From contig NZ_JRKJ01000007.1 in assembly GCF_000770795.1 (NCBI RefSeq), forward strand, positions 49,505 through 113,504: a stretch of DNA of 64,000 bases, given 5' to 3'. The position numbers and the translations under genes were made by a program. Under the pieces are notes generated by a model. The model was not told where the DNA came from. It did no database searches and saw only the letters and a program-made list of their open reading frames with translations. This stretch comes from Lysobacter dokdonensis DS-58. Lineage in GTDB: Bacteria; Pseudomonadota; Gammaproteobacteria; Xanthomonadales; Xanthomonadaceae. Positions 19,125-29,565 of this stretch are shown here, piece by piece (positions within the stretch are counted from its first letter, which is position 1; every line of letters begins with the position of its first letter).

Positions 19125-19790
19125 TTACTTCTTCTCTTCGTCCTTCTTCGTGACCTTTGCCGCCGGCACTTCGGCCGCGACCGGCGCTTCGGTCGGCTCT
19201 TCGACTTCTTCCTTGCCGTGCTTGGCGATGACGATCGCCACGTCGTGTTCCTTGCCGAGCTTCAGCTCGGGGATCTCGACGCCCTTCGGCAGCTTGAGGT
19301 CGGAGAGGTGGACGATGTCGCCGACCGCGAGGGCCGACAGGTCGATCTCGATGAACTCCGGCAGGTCCTTCGGCAAGCAGCTCACTTCGACTTCGTTGAG
19401 CTCGTGCGTGACGACCACTTCGGCCGACTTGCCGGCCGGCGACTTGTCTTCGTTGAGGAAGTGCAGCGGCACCTGCACGCGGATCGCCTGGTTCTCGTCG
19501 ACGCGCTGGAAGTCGAGATGCATGATGATCTGCTTGTACGGATGGCGCTGCATGTCGCGCAGCAGGACCTTCTGGGCCTTGCCGTCGAGTTCGAGCGTCA
19601 GGATCGACGAGTAGAACCACTCGTTCTGGCTGGCGAGCCAGGTCTTCTCGTGTTCGAGCTGGATGCTCTGCGGAGCGGCGGTGCCGCCGTAGACGATGGC
19701 CGGGATCTGCGCCGCGCGACGCAGGCGGCGGCTCGCACCCTTGCCTTCGTCCTTGCGGCCAGTGGCCGTGATCTTGTGTTCGATAGCCAT
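19125..19790 (-). CDS. rplY: 50S ribosomal protein L25/general stress protein Ctc
   Basis: Long (Ctc) form of L25, binding 5S rRNA. The 221 residues have the N-terminal L25 domain (about 1-95) and the C-terminal TL5 beta domain, ending in a charged tail of Lys and Glu. E. coli has only the short form. Placed between prs and pth, as in many gammaproteobacteria; 59 bases separate it from prs. Confidence 0.96.
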   Translation of the reverse strand: MAIEHKITATGRKDEGKGASRRLRRAAQIPAIVYGGTAAPQSIQLEHEKTWLASQNEWFYSSILTLELDGKAQKVLLRDMQRHPYKQIIMHLDFQRVDENQAIRVQVPLHFLNEDKSPAGKSAEVVVTHELNEVEVSCLPKDLPEFIEIDLSALAVGDIVHLSDLKLPKGVEIPELKLGKEHDVAIVIAKHGKEEVEEPTEAPVAAEVPAAKVTKKDEEKK

Positions 19791-19849
19791 GATGTTTCAC
19801 TCACTGTGTTGCGATGAAGCCCCACCCGCGACCAGGTGGAGCAAGGATG

Positions 19850-20809
19850 TCAGTCCACGTAAAGCGAACTGACGGATTCGCCGAAGGCGATGCGGCGGAT
19901 GGTTTCCGCGAGCAGCTCGGCGACGCTGAGCTGGCGGATGCGGCCGCAGGCCTTTGCAGGTTCGCTGAGCGGGATGGTGTCGGTCACCACCAGCTCGTCG
20001 AGCTGCGATTTGTTCAGGTTGTCGATCGCCGCACCCGACAGCACGGGGTGCGTGCAGTACGCGACCACCTTGGTCGCGCCCTGCGCTTTCAGCGCCGCGG
20101 CCGCCGCGCACAAGGTGCCCGCGGTGTCCACGATGTCGTCGACCAGCACGCACGTCTTGCCGTTCACGTCGCCGATGATGTTCATCACCGTGGCCACGTT
20201 GGCGCGCGGACGGCGCTTGTCGATGATGGCGAGGTCGGCGTCGTCGAGGCGCTTGGCGATCGCTCGCGCACGCACCACGCCGCCGACGTCGGGCGACACC
20301 ACGATCAGGTTGTCCGTGCCGTGCGCGCGCCAGATGTCGGCGAGCAGCAGCGGCGAGGCATACACGTTGTCCACCGGCAGATCGAAGAAGCCCTGGATCT
20401 GGTCGGCGTGCAGGTCGACCGTCAACACGCGATCGGCCCCCACCGCACCGAACATCTTCGCGGCCACCTTGGCCGTGATCGGCACGCGCGCCGAACGCGG
20501 ACGGCGATCCTGCCGCGCATAACCGAAGTACGGCACCACCGCGGTGACGCTGGAGACCGATGCGCGCTTGAGAGCGTCGATCAGCACCAGCAATTCCACG
20601 AGGTTTTCCGCACTCGGCGCGGACGTCGGCTGGATGACGAACGCCTCCTGCCGCCGCACGTTCTCCTCGATCTCCACCTGCACTTCGCCGTCGGAGAACT
20701 TGCTGACGAGCGCCTTGCCCATGCGCACGCCGAGCTCCTTGCACACCGCGTCGGCGAGCGGGCGGTTGGCGTTGCCGGAAAAGACCAGCAGATTGCGATC
20801 GTCTTGCAT
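19850..20809 (-). CDS. prs: Ribose-phosphate pyrophosphokinase
   Basis: Makes PRPP from ribose 5-phosphate and ATP, feeding purine, pyrimidine, NAD, His and Trp synthesis. The ATG at 20809 gives 319 residues ([20 protein letters not shown]), with GGAG 7 bases upstream; the open frame above it runs through tRNA-Gln and is not coding. The PRPP-binding stretch DDIVDTAGT is near residue 225. Next to ispE/lolB as in E. coli. Confidence 0.98.
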   Translation of the reverse strand: MQDDRNLLVFSGNANRPLADAVCKELGVRMGKALVSKFSDGEVQVEIEENVRRQEAFVIQPTSAPSAENLVELLVLIDALKRASVSSVTAVVPYFGYARQDRRPRSARVPITAKVAAKMFGAVGADRVLTVDLHADQIQGFFDLPVDNVYASPLLLADIWRAHGTDNLIVVSPDVGGVVRARAIAKRLDDADLAIIDKRRPRANVATVMNIIGDVNGKTCVLVDDIVDTAGTLCAAAAALKAQGATKVVAYCTHPVLSGAAIDNLNKSQLDELVVTDTIPLSEPAKACGRIRQLSVAELLAETIRRIAFGESVSSLYVD

Positions 20810-20877
20810 GTGGGCTCCGCTGCGCTCTGACCGTTGCGGGTGGGACTGCTTGCCACGCCGACCGGAATTGGCCGAGA

Positions 20878-20954
20878 TGGCAGGGGCGGCAGGATTCGAA
20901 CCTGCGGATGCCGGGATCAAAACCCGGTGCCTTAGGCCACTTGGCGACGCCCCT
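20878..20954 (-). tRNA. trnQ: tRNA-Gln (TTG)
   Basis: 77 bases on the minus strand. Acceptor stem AGGGGCG/CGCCCCT, anticodon loop TTTTGAT (TTG), T-loop GGTTCGAATC, encoded CCA. Its 5' end (20954) touches the ispE stop codon (20955) with no spacer, and prs follows 68 bases later, so it is probably excised from the ispE-prs message. Confidence 0.97.
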
Positions 20955-21833
20955 TCAAATTCGAACGAGCGCGCCGCGCAGCGGGGACGCGTGCGCCCCT
21001 GCGGCCAGCCAGGCCCGCAACGACGGCACATCCCGATGCACGCGGGCGAGTGCCGCTTCGGCGAGGTCGCGCGTGGCGAATTCGACGAAACAACCGCTGC
21101 CCGTGCCCGTCAACCGTGGCGTGCCGACCTGCGCGAGCGCTGCGAACGTAGCCTCGACGGCCCGCTCGCGGCGGCGCAACACCGGCTCGAACGCATTGTC
21201 GAGCACCGCTTCCGAAACGAAGTCGCGCATTGTCGCGGGCGGTGAATCGCGCGTCAATTCAGGGGTTTGGAACAAAGCGGCGGTGGGCACCTGCACGCCG
21301 GGGTCGGCGAGGACGTACCAGGCCGGCGGGAGGTCGATCGGCGTGAGGATTTCGCCCACGCCTTCGGCCCACGCATTGTCGCCGCGGACGAAAACCGGGA
21401 CGTCGGCCCCGAGCGTCAGGCCCAGGGCTGCGAGGCGGTCGATGCCCAGATTCGTGTCCCACATCCGGTCGAGCGCCACGAGCACCGTCGCCGCATCGGA
21501 GGATCCGCCGCCGAAACCGCCGCCGGCCGGAATGCGCTTTTCGACGGAGATGTCCGCTCCAAGCCTGACGTTCGCTTCGCGCTGAAGGAGTTTAGCCGCG
21601 CGCACCATCAGGTCGTCTGCTTCCGCGACACCCGGCGCGGACCCTCCCACGCGGTAAATCCCGCCGTCCTCGCGGACGCGCAGCCGCACCGTGTCTCCCC
21701 AGTCGAGGAGACGGAACACCGTCTGCAGCGTGTGGTAACCGTCGGGCCGACGGCCGGTGATCTGCAGGAACAGGTTGAGCTTGGCCGGGGCCGGCCATTC
21801 GGACCAGGTCACGGGCGGGGGCCGAAATGCCAT
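20955..21833 (-). CDS. ispE: 4-diphosphocytidyl-2-C-methyl-D-erythritol kinase
   Basis: GHMP kinase of the MEP isoprenoid pathway. The 292 residues contain [21 protein letters not shown] at the start and the ATP loop [14 protein letters not shown] near residues 106-119. The ATG at 21833 overlaps lolB by 25 bases. A GTG at 21812 would give the common 4-base GTGA overlap and still keep the whole kinase core; the choice is open. No strong ribosome binding site marks either. Confidence 0.96.
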   Translation of the reverse strand: MAFRPPPVTWSEWPAPAKLNLFLQITGRRPDGYHTLQTVFRLLDWGDTVRLRVREDGGIYRVGGSAPGVAEADDLMVRAAKLLQREANVRLGADISVEKRIPAGGGFGGGSSDAATVLVALDRMWDTNLGIDRLAALGLTLGADVPVFVRGDNAWAEGVGEILTPIDLPPAWYVLADPGVQVPTAALFQTPELTRDSPPATMRDFVSEAVLDNAFEPVLRRRERAVEATFAALAQVGTPRLTGTGSGCFVEFATRDLAEAALARVHRDVPSLRAWLAAGAHASPLRGALVRI

Positions 21834-22432
21834 TCGTCGATGGCCAGGCGCACGCGGGCCTCGCCCTTGGTGGCTTCAAGCCGGGCCGGCATCGCGAGCG
21901 TCGCATCGGACGGGCTCGGGGCCCAATCGGTGTACGACACGGTCCAGCCATCCTGGGTCAGCCCGGCCAGACGGCCGTCGACGCCAAATCGCACCTCCGC
22001 ACCCGCGCCGGGAATGCCGCGCACCCAGCCGGCCAAGGCCTCCACCGGGATATCCCAGCGCGTAGCTTCCAGGAGCATCGCGCGCGCATCGCTTCCGGTG
22101 CGTCGTCCGCCCTCCAATCCCTCGACCACCACCTCGCGTCCGTCGCTCAGCAGGCGCCAACTCTGGCGTGTCACCGGCGCCGACATCACGACTTCGAAGA
22201 GCGGATCGTTCTGGATCCATTCGATGCGTCCACTGCCGCCGTCCTTCCCGTTCGACACCGCGATGCGGCCCGACATCGACCATTCGCGCAGCGTCGCCAG
22301 TTGCGCTTCGCGCGTGGACTGGTACGCCTGCGGTTGTTCGACCGTCGCCATCGCCGGCACGTTGGAACGCGTCGACGCGCACGCCGACAACGCGATGGCG
22401 ATCATCGCGACACACATCGCCCGCATGCTCAT
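21809..22432 (-). CDS. lolB: Outer membrane lipoprotein LolB
   Basis: Accepts lipoproteins from LolA at the inner leaflet of the outer membrane. The 207 residues begin with a lipoprotein signal ([18 protein letters not shown]; lipidated Cys18) and contain the LolB core [15 protein letters not shown]. Its start overlaps the stop of the TPR lipoprotein gene by four bases (ATGA). The lolB-ispE-prs order is conserved in gammaproteobacteria. Confidence 0.95.
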   Translation of the reverse strand: MSMRAMCVAMIAIALSACASTRSNVPAMATVEQPQAYQSTREAQLATLREWSMSGRIAVSNGKDGGSGRIEWIQNDPLFEVVMSAPVTRQSWRLLSDGREVVVEGLEGGRRTGSDARAMLLEATRWDIPVEALAGWVRGIPGAGAEVRFGVDGRLAGLTQDGWTVSYTDWAPSPSDATLAMPARLEATKGEARVRLAIDEWHFGPRP

Positions 22433-24120
22433 GCCCCCGTCGTCTCCAGCGCGCGCTTGAGCGAACGATTCTCCGGATCGAGCTTCTTCGCCTCGTCGAA
22501 GTAACGCCGCGCCTCGTCCTTCTGCCCCAGCATCCACAGCACTTCGGCCAGGTGCGAGGCGATCTCCGGATCCTTCTGCATCGAGAACGCGCGGCGCAAT
22601 TCGACCAGCGCTTCCTCCTTGCGGCCGAGGCGATAGAGCACCCAGCCGTAGCTGTCGATGATCGCGGCGCTGTCGGGTTCGGCGGCGCGCGCGCGGTCGA
22701 TCAGCTCCAGGGCTTCGGCGAACCGGTTGGTGCGGTCGGCCAGCGTGTAGCCGAGTGCGTTGAGCGCGGTGACGTTGTCCGGTTCGGCGACGAGGATCCT
22801 GCGGAAATCGGCTTCCGCGCGCGGGATGTCGTCGCGGCGCTCCCACGTCAGCGCACGCGAATAGAGGATCACCGGATCGTCGGGATACGCAGCCAGCCCG
22901 CGCGCGAACACGTCGAGTTCCTCGACAAGCTGGTTGTCCTTGCCGCGCAGTTCCGCCTCGAGCAGGTATGCGTCGCGGCGCGTGCCCTCGTCCACCGTCG
23001 CATCCGACTGCAGGCCGCGCAGCGCCGTGTAGGCCTCGGGCGCCCGCTTCAATTCGTGCAGCACGTTCGCCTCGCGCAGGCGTGCGGTCCAGCGCGCCTC
23101 GCCGCCGGGCACGCTGCGATACCACTCCAGCGCTTCGGGGAATCGTTCCAGCATTTCCGCGACCTGGCCAAGCAGCAAACGACGGTCTGGATCGGGCTTG
23201 GCCGATTCCTTCTTCAGCTCGTCGTAGAGCTTTCCGAGCGCGGCGTCGTCGTCGGCGCGCGAGAGCAGCGCCGCGCGCAAGCCGTAGCTGCGATCGTCCT
23301 GCGGGCCCTTCGCGAGCACGTCGGCGGCCTGCGCCGAATCGCCCATCGCGTCATATTCGGCCGCGATCGACATGCGCATTTCTTCGTCGGCGTAGGCCGT
23401 CTGCGCGATGCCGCCGAGCACCTGCCGCGCCTCGGCGGTCTTGCCCGCTTCGCGCAACTGGCTGGCGCGCAACAGCGCGACGCGCGGTTCGTTGGGGAAC
23501 TGCTGCACGATCCTGTCGATGATGCGTTCGGCGAGCGCCGGTTGTTCCAGCCGCATCGCCAGGCCGCCGAAGGCGAGCCAGGCCTGCAACTTGTTCGGGA
23601 TCGCCTGCTCGTCGACGAACTCCCCGAGCAACTTGCCCGAGAGCTTCGGGTCCCGGCCGCCGGCGCCGAGCGCGGCCAGCGCATGGCGCCAGCCGATGTC
23701 GCCCTTGTCGGTGAGCAGCAGGCGCAACTCCTGCTTGGCCAGGCGCACGTCGTTGCGACGAAGTGCAAGCGTGGCTTCGGCCGCGTGGGCCGCCAGCGAC
23801 CCCGGCGCGCGCTGTTTCCACAGCGCCAGCCCCTCGGCCGCCTGCTTGTCGTTGTTGGCCAGCAGCGCGATGCGGGTGGCGCGCTCGGCCAGGCCCGGGT
23901 CGTCCGTGGCCTTGGCCGCGTCGAGGTACCAGCGCGCCGCCTGGTCCAACTGCCCGGCCTGCAGGGCGAACTCGCCGGCCATCGTTCCTTCGATCGGCGA
24001 TCGAACGGCGTCCACCCGGGTCTGCGCCGCCGGCGTCTCGCGCGGCCCCGCGGCGGTGCAACCGGCCAGCGCCACGGCCAGCAACAGCGGGAAGGTGAAC
24101 GACGGGCGGAGCTGCGGCAT
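22429..24120 (-). CDS. Tetratricopeptide-repeat lipoprotein
   Basis: The 563-residue protein has a lipoprotein signal (lipobox ALAGC, Cys21) and then repeated helical pairs typical of TPR proteins, clearest in the last third (for example [20 protein letters not shown]). I start it at 24120 because this places the signal peptide at the N-terminus; the frame is open 20 codons more. A TPR protein before lolB is common in Xanthomonadaceae and Pseudomonas; it may help envelope assembly, but the exact role is unknown. Confidence 0.88.
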   Translation of the reverse strand: MPQLRPSFTFPLLLAVALAGCTAAGPRETPAAQTRVDAVRSPIEGTMAGEFALQAGQLDQAARWYLDAAKATDDPGLAERATRIALLANNDKQAAEGLALWKQRAPGSLAAHAAEATLALRRNDVRLAKQELRLLLTDKGDIGWRHALAALGAGGRDPKLSGKLLGEFVDEQAIPNKLQAWLAFGGLAMRLEQPALAERIIDRIVQQFPNEPRVALLRASQLREAGKTAEARQVLGGIAQTAYADEEMRMSIAAEYDAMGDSAQAADVLAKGPQDDRSYGLRAALLSRADDDAALGKLYDELKKESAKPDPDRRLLLGQVAEMLERFPEALEWYRSVPGGEARWTARLREANVLHELKRAPEAYTALRGLQSDATVDEGTRRDAYLLEAELRGKDNQLVEELDVFARGLAAYPDDPVILYSRALTWERRDDIPRAEADFRRILVAEPDNVTALNALGYTLADRTNRFAEALELIDRARAAEPDSAAIIDSYGWVLYRLGRKEEALVELRRAFSMQKDPEIASHLAEVLWMLGQKDEARRYFDEAKKLDPENRSLKRALETTGA

Positions 24121-24164
24121 GGCGTGTTCCGGGGACGGGGGGCGTCGCGAGGGCGCGCCGCCGG

Positions 24165-24170
24165 TAGAAT
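24165..24170 (+). promoter_or_regulatory. Candidate -10 box for hemA
   Basis: TAGAAT lies 59 bases before the hemA ATG, in the 109-base divergent gap facing the TPR lipoprotein gene. No convincing -35 hexamer stands 16-18 bases upstream, so this is a weak call. Confidence 0.3.
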
Positions 24171-24229
24171 GTGCGGCCATCGGGAGCTTAGCGCACGCGA
24201 CCGAACGACCTCATGAGCCCACGCTTTCC

Positions 24230-25513
24230 ATGAGCTTGATTGTCCTCGGCATCAACCACCAGACCGCACCGGTCGGATTGCGCGAACGCGTCGCGTTCGG
24301 GAGCGATGCGATGCCGCGCGCCCTGGCGGCGCTGCGCGCGCTTCCGGCAGTGCGCGAGGTCGCGCTGCTTTCCACGTGCAACCGCACCGAGTTGTACGCG
24401 CTGGCCGACGACCAGGGCGACGCGCTTGCCGACTGGCTCGCGGCGCATCCCGATGCCGGCGACCTGCACGCCTACCTCTATAGACACCAGGACGCGGACG
24501 CAGTTCGCCACCTGTTCCGCGTCGCCACCGGCCTCGACTCGCTGGTGCTGGGCGAACCGCAGATCCTCGGCCAGGTGAAGGAAGCCTGGGCGAACGCGCG
24601 CACCGCGGGCACGATGGGCTCGCACCTGGACCGGCTGTTCCAGCACGCCTTCACCACCGCCAAGCGCGCGCGCACGGATACCCGCATCGGCGCCAACCCG
24701 GTGTCCGTCGCGTCGGCGGCCGTGCGGCTGGCACAGGAATCCTTCGCGCGCCTGTCGGATTCCACCGTGCTGCTGATCGGTGCGGGTGAGACGATCGAGC
24801 TGGCCGCGCGGCACCTCGTCGAAGGCAGGGCCAAGCGCCTGCTCGTCGCCAACCGCACGCTGGCGCACGCGCAGGAACTCGCCACGCGCCACGGCGGCGT
24901 CGCGCTGCCGCTGAGCGAAATCGACAAGCACCTGGCCGAGGCCGACATCGTGCTGTCCGCGACCGCCAGCCGCGACCCCATCGTCTCGCGCGCGCAGGTC
25001 GCCCATGCGCTGTCGCAGCGCCGGCATCGCCCCATGTTGCTGCTCGACCTCGCGGTGCCGCGCGACATCGACCCCACCGTCGCCACGCTCGACGACGTCT
25101 TCCTCTACACGGTCGACGATCTCGAACGGTCCATCGAAGACAACCGCCGCAGCCGCCGCGAAGCCGCGCGCGAAGCCGAAGCCATCGTCGACCTCCAGAC
25201 CGCGCGCTACGTCGAAGCCTTGCAGGCCAGCACGCGCCACGCGCCGCTCAAGCGCCTGCGCGCGCATGGCGAGCGGTCACGCCTCGACGCCCTCGACAAG
25301 GCGCGCGCGCAACTGGCCGCGGGCAAGGACCCGCACGAAGTGCTCGACCTGCTCGCACACACGCTCGTCAATCGCCTGCTGCACGCACCGACCGCCGCCT
25401 TGCGCGAAGCCGCGCTGACGGGCGATGCCGAACTCGCACGCGCCGCCGACAAGCTGTTCCCACCCGCGCAAGCAGGCGAAGACACCGTCGAGGGCGGCGA
25501 CCCCGACGCATGA
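24230..25513 (+). CDS. hemA: Glutamyl-tRNA reductase
   Basis: First enzyme of C5 haem synthesis; reduces glutamyl-tRNA to glutamate-1-semialdehyde with NADPH. The ATG at 24230 gives 427 residues with [17 protein letters not shown] at the start, the catalytic Cys50 in LSTCNRTE, a Rossmann segment ([17 protein letters not shown]) and a C-terminal helical dimerisation domain. It overlaps prfA by ATGA. The hemA-prfA pair is conserved across gammaproteobacteria. Confidence 0.98.
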   Translation: MSLIVLGINHQTAPVGLRERVAFGSDAMPRALAALRALPAVREVALLSTCNRTELYALADDQGDALADWLAAHPDAGDLHAYLYRHQDADAVRHLFRVATGLDSLVLGEPQILGQVKEAWANARTAGTMGSHLDRLFQHAFTTAKRARTDTRIGANPVSVASAAVRLAQESFARLSDSTVLLIGAGETIELAARHLVEGRAKRLLVANRTLAHAQELATRHGGVALPLSEIDKHLAEADIVLSATASRDPIVSRAQVAHALSQRRHRPMLLLDLAVPRDIDPTVATLDDVFLYTVDDLERSIEDNRRSRREAAREAEAIVDLQTARYVEALQASTRHAPLKRLRAHGERSRLDALDKARAQLAAGKDPHEVLDLLAHTLVNRLLHAPTAALREAALTGDAELARAADKLFPPAQAGEDTVEGGDPDA

Positions 25514-26595
25514 TCCCGAGCCTCCGCCGCAAGCTCGAAGCGTTGATCGAGCGACGCGAGGAAGTCGAACGTCTCCTGGCCGATCCCGGCACGATCTCCG
25601 ACGCCGATCGCTTCCGCGATCTGTCGCGCGAGTTCTCGCAACTGGAGCCGGTCGCCACCGCGCTGGCGGCGGAATCGCAGGCGCGGCGCGACCTGTCCAA
25701 TGCGCAGGCGATGCGCGACGACCCCGAAATGCGCGAACTGGCCGACGAGGAGATCGCATCGTCCACGCAGCGCCTGCAACAGCTCGAAGGCGAACTGCTC
25801 GCGCAACTCGTCCCGAAGGACGCGCGCGACGAAGGCAACCTCTACCTCGAAGTGCGCGCCGGCACGGGCGGCGACGAAGCGGCCATCTTCGCCGGCGACC
25901 TGTATCGCATGTACGCGCGCTTCGCCGAACGCCAGGGGTGGCGCGTCGAAGTGGAATCGGCCAATCCCGGCGAACACGGCGGCTTCCGCGAAATCGTCGC
26001 ACGCGTCGAAGGGCGCGGTGCCTATTCGAAACTCAAGTTCGAATCCGGCACGCACCGCGTGCAGCGCGTCCCCGAAACAGAATCGCAGGGGCGCATCCAC
26101 ACGAGCGCGGCGACGGTGGCGATCATCGCGGAAGAAGCGCCGGGCGTTCCGATCGAAGTGAATCCGGCCGACCTGCGGGTCGATACGTTCCGTTCCTCCG
26201 GCGCCGGCGGGCAGCACGTCAACAAGACCGAATCGGCGATCCGCATCACGCACGTGCCGAGCGGCATCGTCGTGGAATCGCAGACCGAGCGCTCGCAACA
26301 CGCCAACCGCGACAAGGCGATGAAGCGCCTCAAGGCGATGCTGGTGGAAGCCGACATCGCACGCCGCGAGGCCGCGCAGGCGCAGGACCGCAAGCTGCAG
26401 GTCGGCAGCGGCGACCGCAGCCAGCGCATCCGCACGTACAACTTCCCGCAGGGCCGCATCACCGACCATCGCGTGGAAGGCTTGACGCTCTACGATCTCC
26501 CGCACGTGCTCGAAGGCAACCTCGACGCACTGGTGGAACGCCTGCAACGCGAACACCAGGCCGACGAACTCGCGCGCCTCACGGAGAACAGCTGA
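25510..26595 (+). CDS. prfA: Peptide chain release factor 1
   Basis: Reads UAA and UAG and triggers peptide release. The 361 residues carry the anticodon-like tripeptide PET at 188-190, in the position of the RF1 PxT motif, and the GGQ motif at 233-235 ([14 protein letters not shown]), whose Gln is methylated by PrmC. It overlaps hemA by four bases and the next gene by one (TGATG). prmC, often the next gene, lies 20 kb away here at 46212. Confidence 0.99.
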   Translation: MIPSLRRKLEALIERREEVERLLADPGTISDADRFRDLSREFSQLEPVATALAAESQARRDLSNAQAMRDDPEMRELADEEIASSTQRLQQLEGELLAQLVPKDARDEGNLYLEVRAGTGGDEAAIFAGDLYRMYARFAERQGWRVEVESANPGEHGGFREIVARVEGRGAYSKLKFESGTHRVQRVPETESQGRIHTSAATVAIIAEEAPGVPIEVNPADLRVDTFRSSGAGGQHVNKTESAIRITHVPSGIVVESQTERSQHANRDKAMKRLKAMLVEADIARREAAQAQDRKLQVGSGDRSQRIRTYNFPQGRITDHRVEGLTLYDLPHVLEGNLDALVERLQREHQADELARLTENS

Positions 26596-27041
26596 TGACC
26601 GACACCCTGCTCCGCCGCGCGACGCCCGACGATCTCGATGCCGTCGCGCCGTTGTTCGACGCCTATCGCCGGTTCTATTCGCAGCCGGGCGATGTGCCGC
26701 GTGCGCGCGCGTTCCTGCGCGAGCGCATGGACAACGGCGAGTCCGTCGTGCTGGTGGCGCAGCGCGATGGCGACATCGTCGGCTTCACGCAGCTCTATCC
26801 GATCTTTTCGTCGGTGCGCACCGCGCGGACGTGGTTGCTCAATGATCTGTTCGTCGCCGAAGGCGCGCGGCGGCATGGCGTCGCGAAGGCACTGCTGGAC
26901 GGCGCCGCCGATTTCGCACGCGAACAGGGCGCTGCGGGCCTGATGCTCGAAACCACCCGCGACAACGCCCCCGCCCGCGCGCTCTATCGCGCCGCCGGCT
27001 GGCATGAAGACGACACCCAGTGGTATAGCGTGAACGTATGA
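26595..27041 (+). CDS. GNAT family N-acetyltransferase
   Basis: 148 residues with the GNAT fold: an N-terminal LRRATPDDLDAVAPLF strand-helix, the acetyl-CoA pyrophosphate loop around VAEGARRHGVAKAL, and the C-terminal ALYRAAGWHEDD motif. The substrate cannot be read from sequence. Start and stop codons overlap both neighbours (TGATG with prfA, ATGA with moaB), so it is translated as part of the hemA-prfA operon. A role in protein or small-molecule acetylation is only a guess. Confidence 0.88.
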   Translation: MTDTLLRRATPDDLDAVAPLFDAYRRFYSQPGDVPRARAFLRERMDNGESVVLVAQRDGDIVGFTQLYPIFSSVRTARTWLLNDLFVAEGARRHGVAKALLDGAADFAREQGAAGLMLETTRDNAPARALYRAAGWHEDDTQWYSVNV

Positions 27042-27556
27042 AGCCCGCCGCCGACTTCGTTTCCCTCGCCCTGTGCGTGCTGACGGTCTCCGACTCGCGC
27101 ACGCAGGAGAACGATACGTCGGGCGACTATCTCGTCGAAGCGCTGACGCAGGCCGGCCATCGATGCGTGGATCGCGCGTTGCTGCCGGATGATCGTTACA
27201 AGCTGCGTGCGGTCGTTTCGCAATGGATCGCCGACGACACCATCGACGGCATCCTCGTCACCGGCGGCACCGGTTTCACCGGCCGCGATTCCACGCCCGA
27301 GGCCCTGCTCCCGTTGCTCGACAAGCAGATGCCCGGCTTCGGCGAAATGTTCCGCGCGGTGAGCATCGAAGAGATCGGCACGTCCTCGCTGCAATCACGC
27401 GCGTTCGCCGGCATGGCCAACGGCACGTTCCTCTTCGCGCTGCCGGGCTCGACTTCCGCCTGCCGCACGGCGTGGGACAAGATCCTGCGCGCGCAACTCG
27501 ATGCGCGCACGCGGCCATGCAACCTCGCCACCTTGCGTCCACGCCTCAAGGAGTGA
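27038..27556 (+). CDS. moaB: Molybdenum cofactor biosynthesis protein B
   Basis: 172-residue member of the MoaB/MogA family, which adenylylates molybdopterin. The motif VTGGTGFTGRDSTPEAL (near residue 75) and LPGSTSACRTAWDKIL near the C-terminus are typical of MoaB. No other molybdopterin gene is in the window. It overlaps the GNAT gene by ATGA and the next gene begins five bases after its stop. Confidence 0.93.
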   Translation: MKPAADFVSLALCVLTVSDSRTQENDTSGDYLVEALTQAGHRCVDRALLPDDRYKLRAVVSQWIADDTIDGILVTGGTGFTGRDSTPEALLPLLDKQMPGFGEMFRAVSIEEIGTSSLQSRAFAGMANGTFLFALPGSTSACRTAWDKILRAQLDARTRPCNLATLRPRLKE

Positions 27557-27561
27557 ACCTC

Positions 27562-27912
27562 ATGCCGCTCGCCACGACGTTGCGTTTGCTCGCCAGGGCG
27601 CGCGGGATGAGCGCGACCGAAATCGCCACCGCGATCCCGCGCGCGGGCGTCGACACGGTGTCGGCGTGGATGCGCGGCGAGAAGCTGCCGGGCAAGGAAC
27701 AACTCGATGCGCTCGCGCGCACGCTCGGCGTGCCGGCCGGTGCATTGCTCGCCGAATTGGCGAGCACGCTGGACCCGGCGCGCACGCAGGGCGAACACGA
27801 TCTGCTGAACGCCTATCGCGCGATGACCACGCGACAACAGGGCGCGCTGCTCGAGATCGCGCGCGGCCTCGCCGATCAGCCGGCGCCGCGCCGCCGCAAG
27901 GCCGCGAAATGA
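27562..27912 (+). CDS. Small XRE-like helix-turn-helix protein
   Basis: 116 residues. Residues 1-65 look like a Cro/C1 HTH domain (TLRLLARARGMSATEIATAI, then VSAWMRGEKLPGKEQLDALARTLGV), followed by a short helical region (LLNAYRAMTTRQQGALLEIARGL) and a basic tail. It is probably a DNA-binding regulator, target unknown. Its stop overlaps the ppk2 start by four bases (ATGA), which suggests it is co-translated with the polyphosphate kinase and may control the same operon. Confidence 0.8.
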   Translation: MPLATTLRLLARARGMSATEIATAIPRAGVDTVSAWMRGEKLPGKEQLDALARTLGVPAGALLAELASTLDPARTQGEHDLLNAYRAMTTRQQGALLEIARGLADQPAPRRRKAAK

Positions 27913-28685
27913 AAGAGATCAAGAAGAAAGACTACAAGGCCGCCCTCGAGCCGATGCAGCTCGAACTGGTCGCGATGGCGCGCTGGGCGCGCGACACGGG
28001 ACAGCGCATCGTCGTGCTGTTCGAAGGCCGCGACACCGCCGGCAAGGGCGGCGCGATCGACACCATCCGCGAGCACATGAACCCGCGCCAGTGCCGTGTC
28101 GTCGCACTGGGCAAGCCGAGCGAAAGCGAACAGGGGGCGTGGTATTTCCAACGCTACGTGCCGCACCTGCCCAGCGCGGGCGAGATCGTCCTGTTCGACC
28201 GCAGCTGGTACAACCGCGCAGGCGTCGAGCGCGTCATGGGCTTCGCCAAGCCCGCGCAGGTGAATGCGTTCCTCGAACAGGCGCCCGCGTTCGAGAAGCT
28301 GCTCGTCGACGACGGCATCCTGCTATTCAAGTACTGGCTCGCGTGCGACCAGGCGCGGCAGGAAGAACGCTTCACCGAACGCTGCGCCGACCCGCTCAAG
28401 CGCTGGAAGCTCTCGCCCATCGACCTGGAAGCGCGCAAGCGCTACGACCAGTACACGAAGGCGCGCGAGGACATGTTGCGCGCGACGCACACCGGCCACG
28501 CGCCGTGGACGCTCGTCGACTTCAACGACCAGCGCCGCGGGCGCCTCACGCTGATCCGGGACCTGCTCGATCGCCTGCCCGACACGCGCGTGCCCGAGGC
28601 GGGTTTGACGCTCGATGCGCTGTCGGGCAAGCCGAAGAAGGAACGCTTCACCGTCGTGGCGCCGATCAAATCGTTCGACGCCTGA
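27909..28685 (+). CDS. ppk2: Polyphosphate kinase 2 family protein
   Basis: Transfers phosphate between polyphosphate and nucleotides. The 258 residues fit class I PPK2: Walker A FEGRDTAGKGGAI (about 38-50), Walker B VLFDRSWYNRAGVERVMGF and the lid region ERCADPLKRWKLSPIDLEA. Such enzymes usually phosphorylate GDP or ADP; which one cannot be told here. Last gene of the hemA operon; it ends three bases from the convergent acyP. Confidence 0.95.
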   Translation: MKEIKKKDYKAALEPMQLELVAMARWARDTGQRIVVLFEGRDTAGKGGAIDTIREHMNPRQCRVVALGKPSESEQGAWYFQRYVPHLPSAGEIVLFDRSWYNRAGVERVMGFAKPAQVNAFLEQAPAFEKLLVDDGILLFKYWLACDQARQEERFTERCADPLKRWKLSPIDLEARKRYDQYTKAREDMLRATHTGHAPWTLVDFNDQRRGRLTLIRDLLDRLPDTRVPEAGLTLDALSGKPKKERFTVVAPIKSFDA

Positions 28686-28688
28686 ACC

Positions 28689-28958
28689 TCAGGCCGTTTC
28701 GAACTCGGGCCCGGCTTCGCCCTCGTCGGCGGCGATGCGTTCGAGCCGATCCACGCGCGCATGCGCCGGGCCGTGCTTCAACCATTCTTCGAGCCGTTCG
28801 ACAGCCTGCACATCGCCGACGGCGAGCACTTCGACGCGCCCGTCATGCAGGTTGCGCGCGTATCCGCGCACACCCAACGATTGTGCCTGCTGCCGCGCCG
28901 ACGCGCGGAAGAACACGCCCTGCACGCGCCCTTCGACGAAGAAACGCGCGGCGGTCAT
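28689..28958 (-). CDS. acyP: Acylphosphatase
   Basis: Small enzyme hydrolysing acyl phosphates. 89 residues, the usual size, with the phosphate loop [18 protein letters not shown] (catalytic Arg in VFFR) and the catalytic Asn in [12 protein letters not shown]. It starts one base after the TlpA-like gene, at the end of the YihY-TlpA-acyP operon. Confidence 0.95.
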   Translation of the reverse strand: MTAARFFVEGRVQGVFFRASARQQAQSLGVRGYARNLHDGRVEVLAVGDVQAVERLEEWLKHGPAHARVDRLERIAADEGEAGPEFETA

Positions 28959-28959
28959 C

Positions 28960-29565
28960 TCACGCGCCTTCCGGCTTCGGGCCGCCGGCGGCGGCGACCG
29001 CTGCTTCGATGTCGTGCGGTTCCACCGGGCCGACGAAGCGCTTGGCCACTTTGCCGTCGGGCCCGATGAGATACGTCATCGGCAGGCCGGCCGGCGTTTC
29101 GAAGTCCTTCGGCGGGTCGTACACGTCGACCATCGCGATCGGATACGACACCGGGTGCTTTTTCAGGAACGCCTGCATCTCCTGCGGCGTGGTGTCTTCG
29201 TAGGCCAGGCCGACGACATCGATGTGCTCGCGCATCGTGTCGAGTGCGGAGAGCGCCGGCATTTCCTTCAGGCACGGGCCACACCAGGTGGCCCAGAAAT
29301 TCACGACCACCCACTTGCCGCGATGCGATGCCAGGTCGAATCGCTTGCCGTCGACGGTGGGGATCACCAGCGTCGGGAAGTCCTTCGTCGTCTTCACTTG
29401 CGCGGAGGCAGGTTCGGCCGCAGTCGAAGGCGCGGGCGCGATGGTGGACGTGGCTGCAGCCGCGGGCGCCATGGTGTCGTTCGCGGGTGCGGGTGCGGCG
29501 GGTTGCTTGCATGCGGACAGCAGCGCGACCAACGCGAGCAACGCCAGCTTATTCGAGGGACTCAT
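28960..29565 (-). CDS. TlpA-like thioredoxin lipoprotein
   Basis: 201 residues: lipoprotein signal with lipobox LLSAC (Cys19), an Ala/Pro-rich linker to about residue 55, then an AhpC/TSA-thioredoxin domain with the redox pair WCGPC (Cys95, Cys98). It probably reduces or repairs thiols in the periplasm, perhaps in cytochrome c maturation; the partner is unknown. Its first 17 bases overlap the end of the YihY gene. Confidence 0.92.
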   Translation of the reverse strand: MSPSNKLALLALVALLSACKQPAAPAPANDTMAPAAAATSTIAPAPSTAAEPASAQVKTTKDFPTLVIPTVDGKRFDLASHRGKWVVVNFWATWCGPCLKEMPALSALDTMREHIDVVGLAYEDTTPQEMQAFLKKHPVSYPIAMVDVYDPPKDFETPAGLPMTYLIGPDGKVAKRFVGPVEPHDIEAAVAAAGGPKPEGA

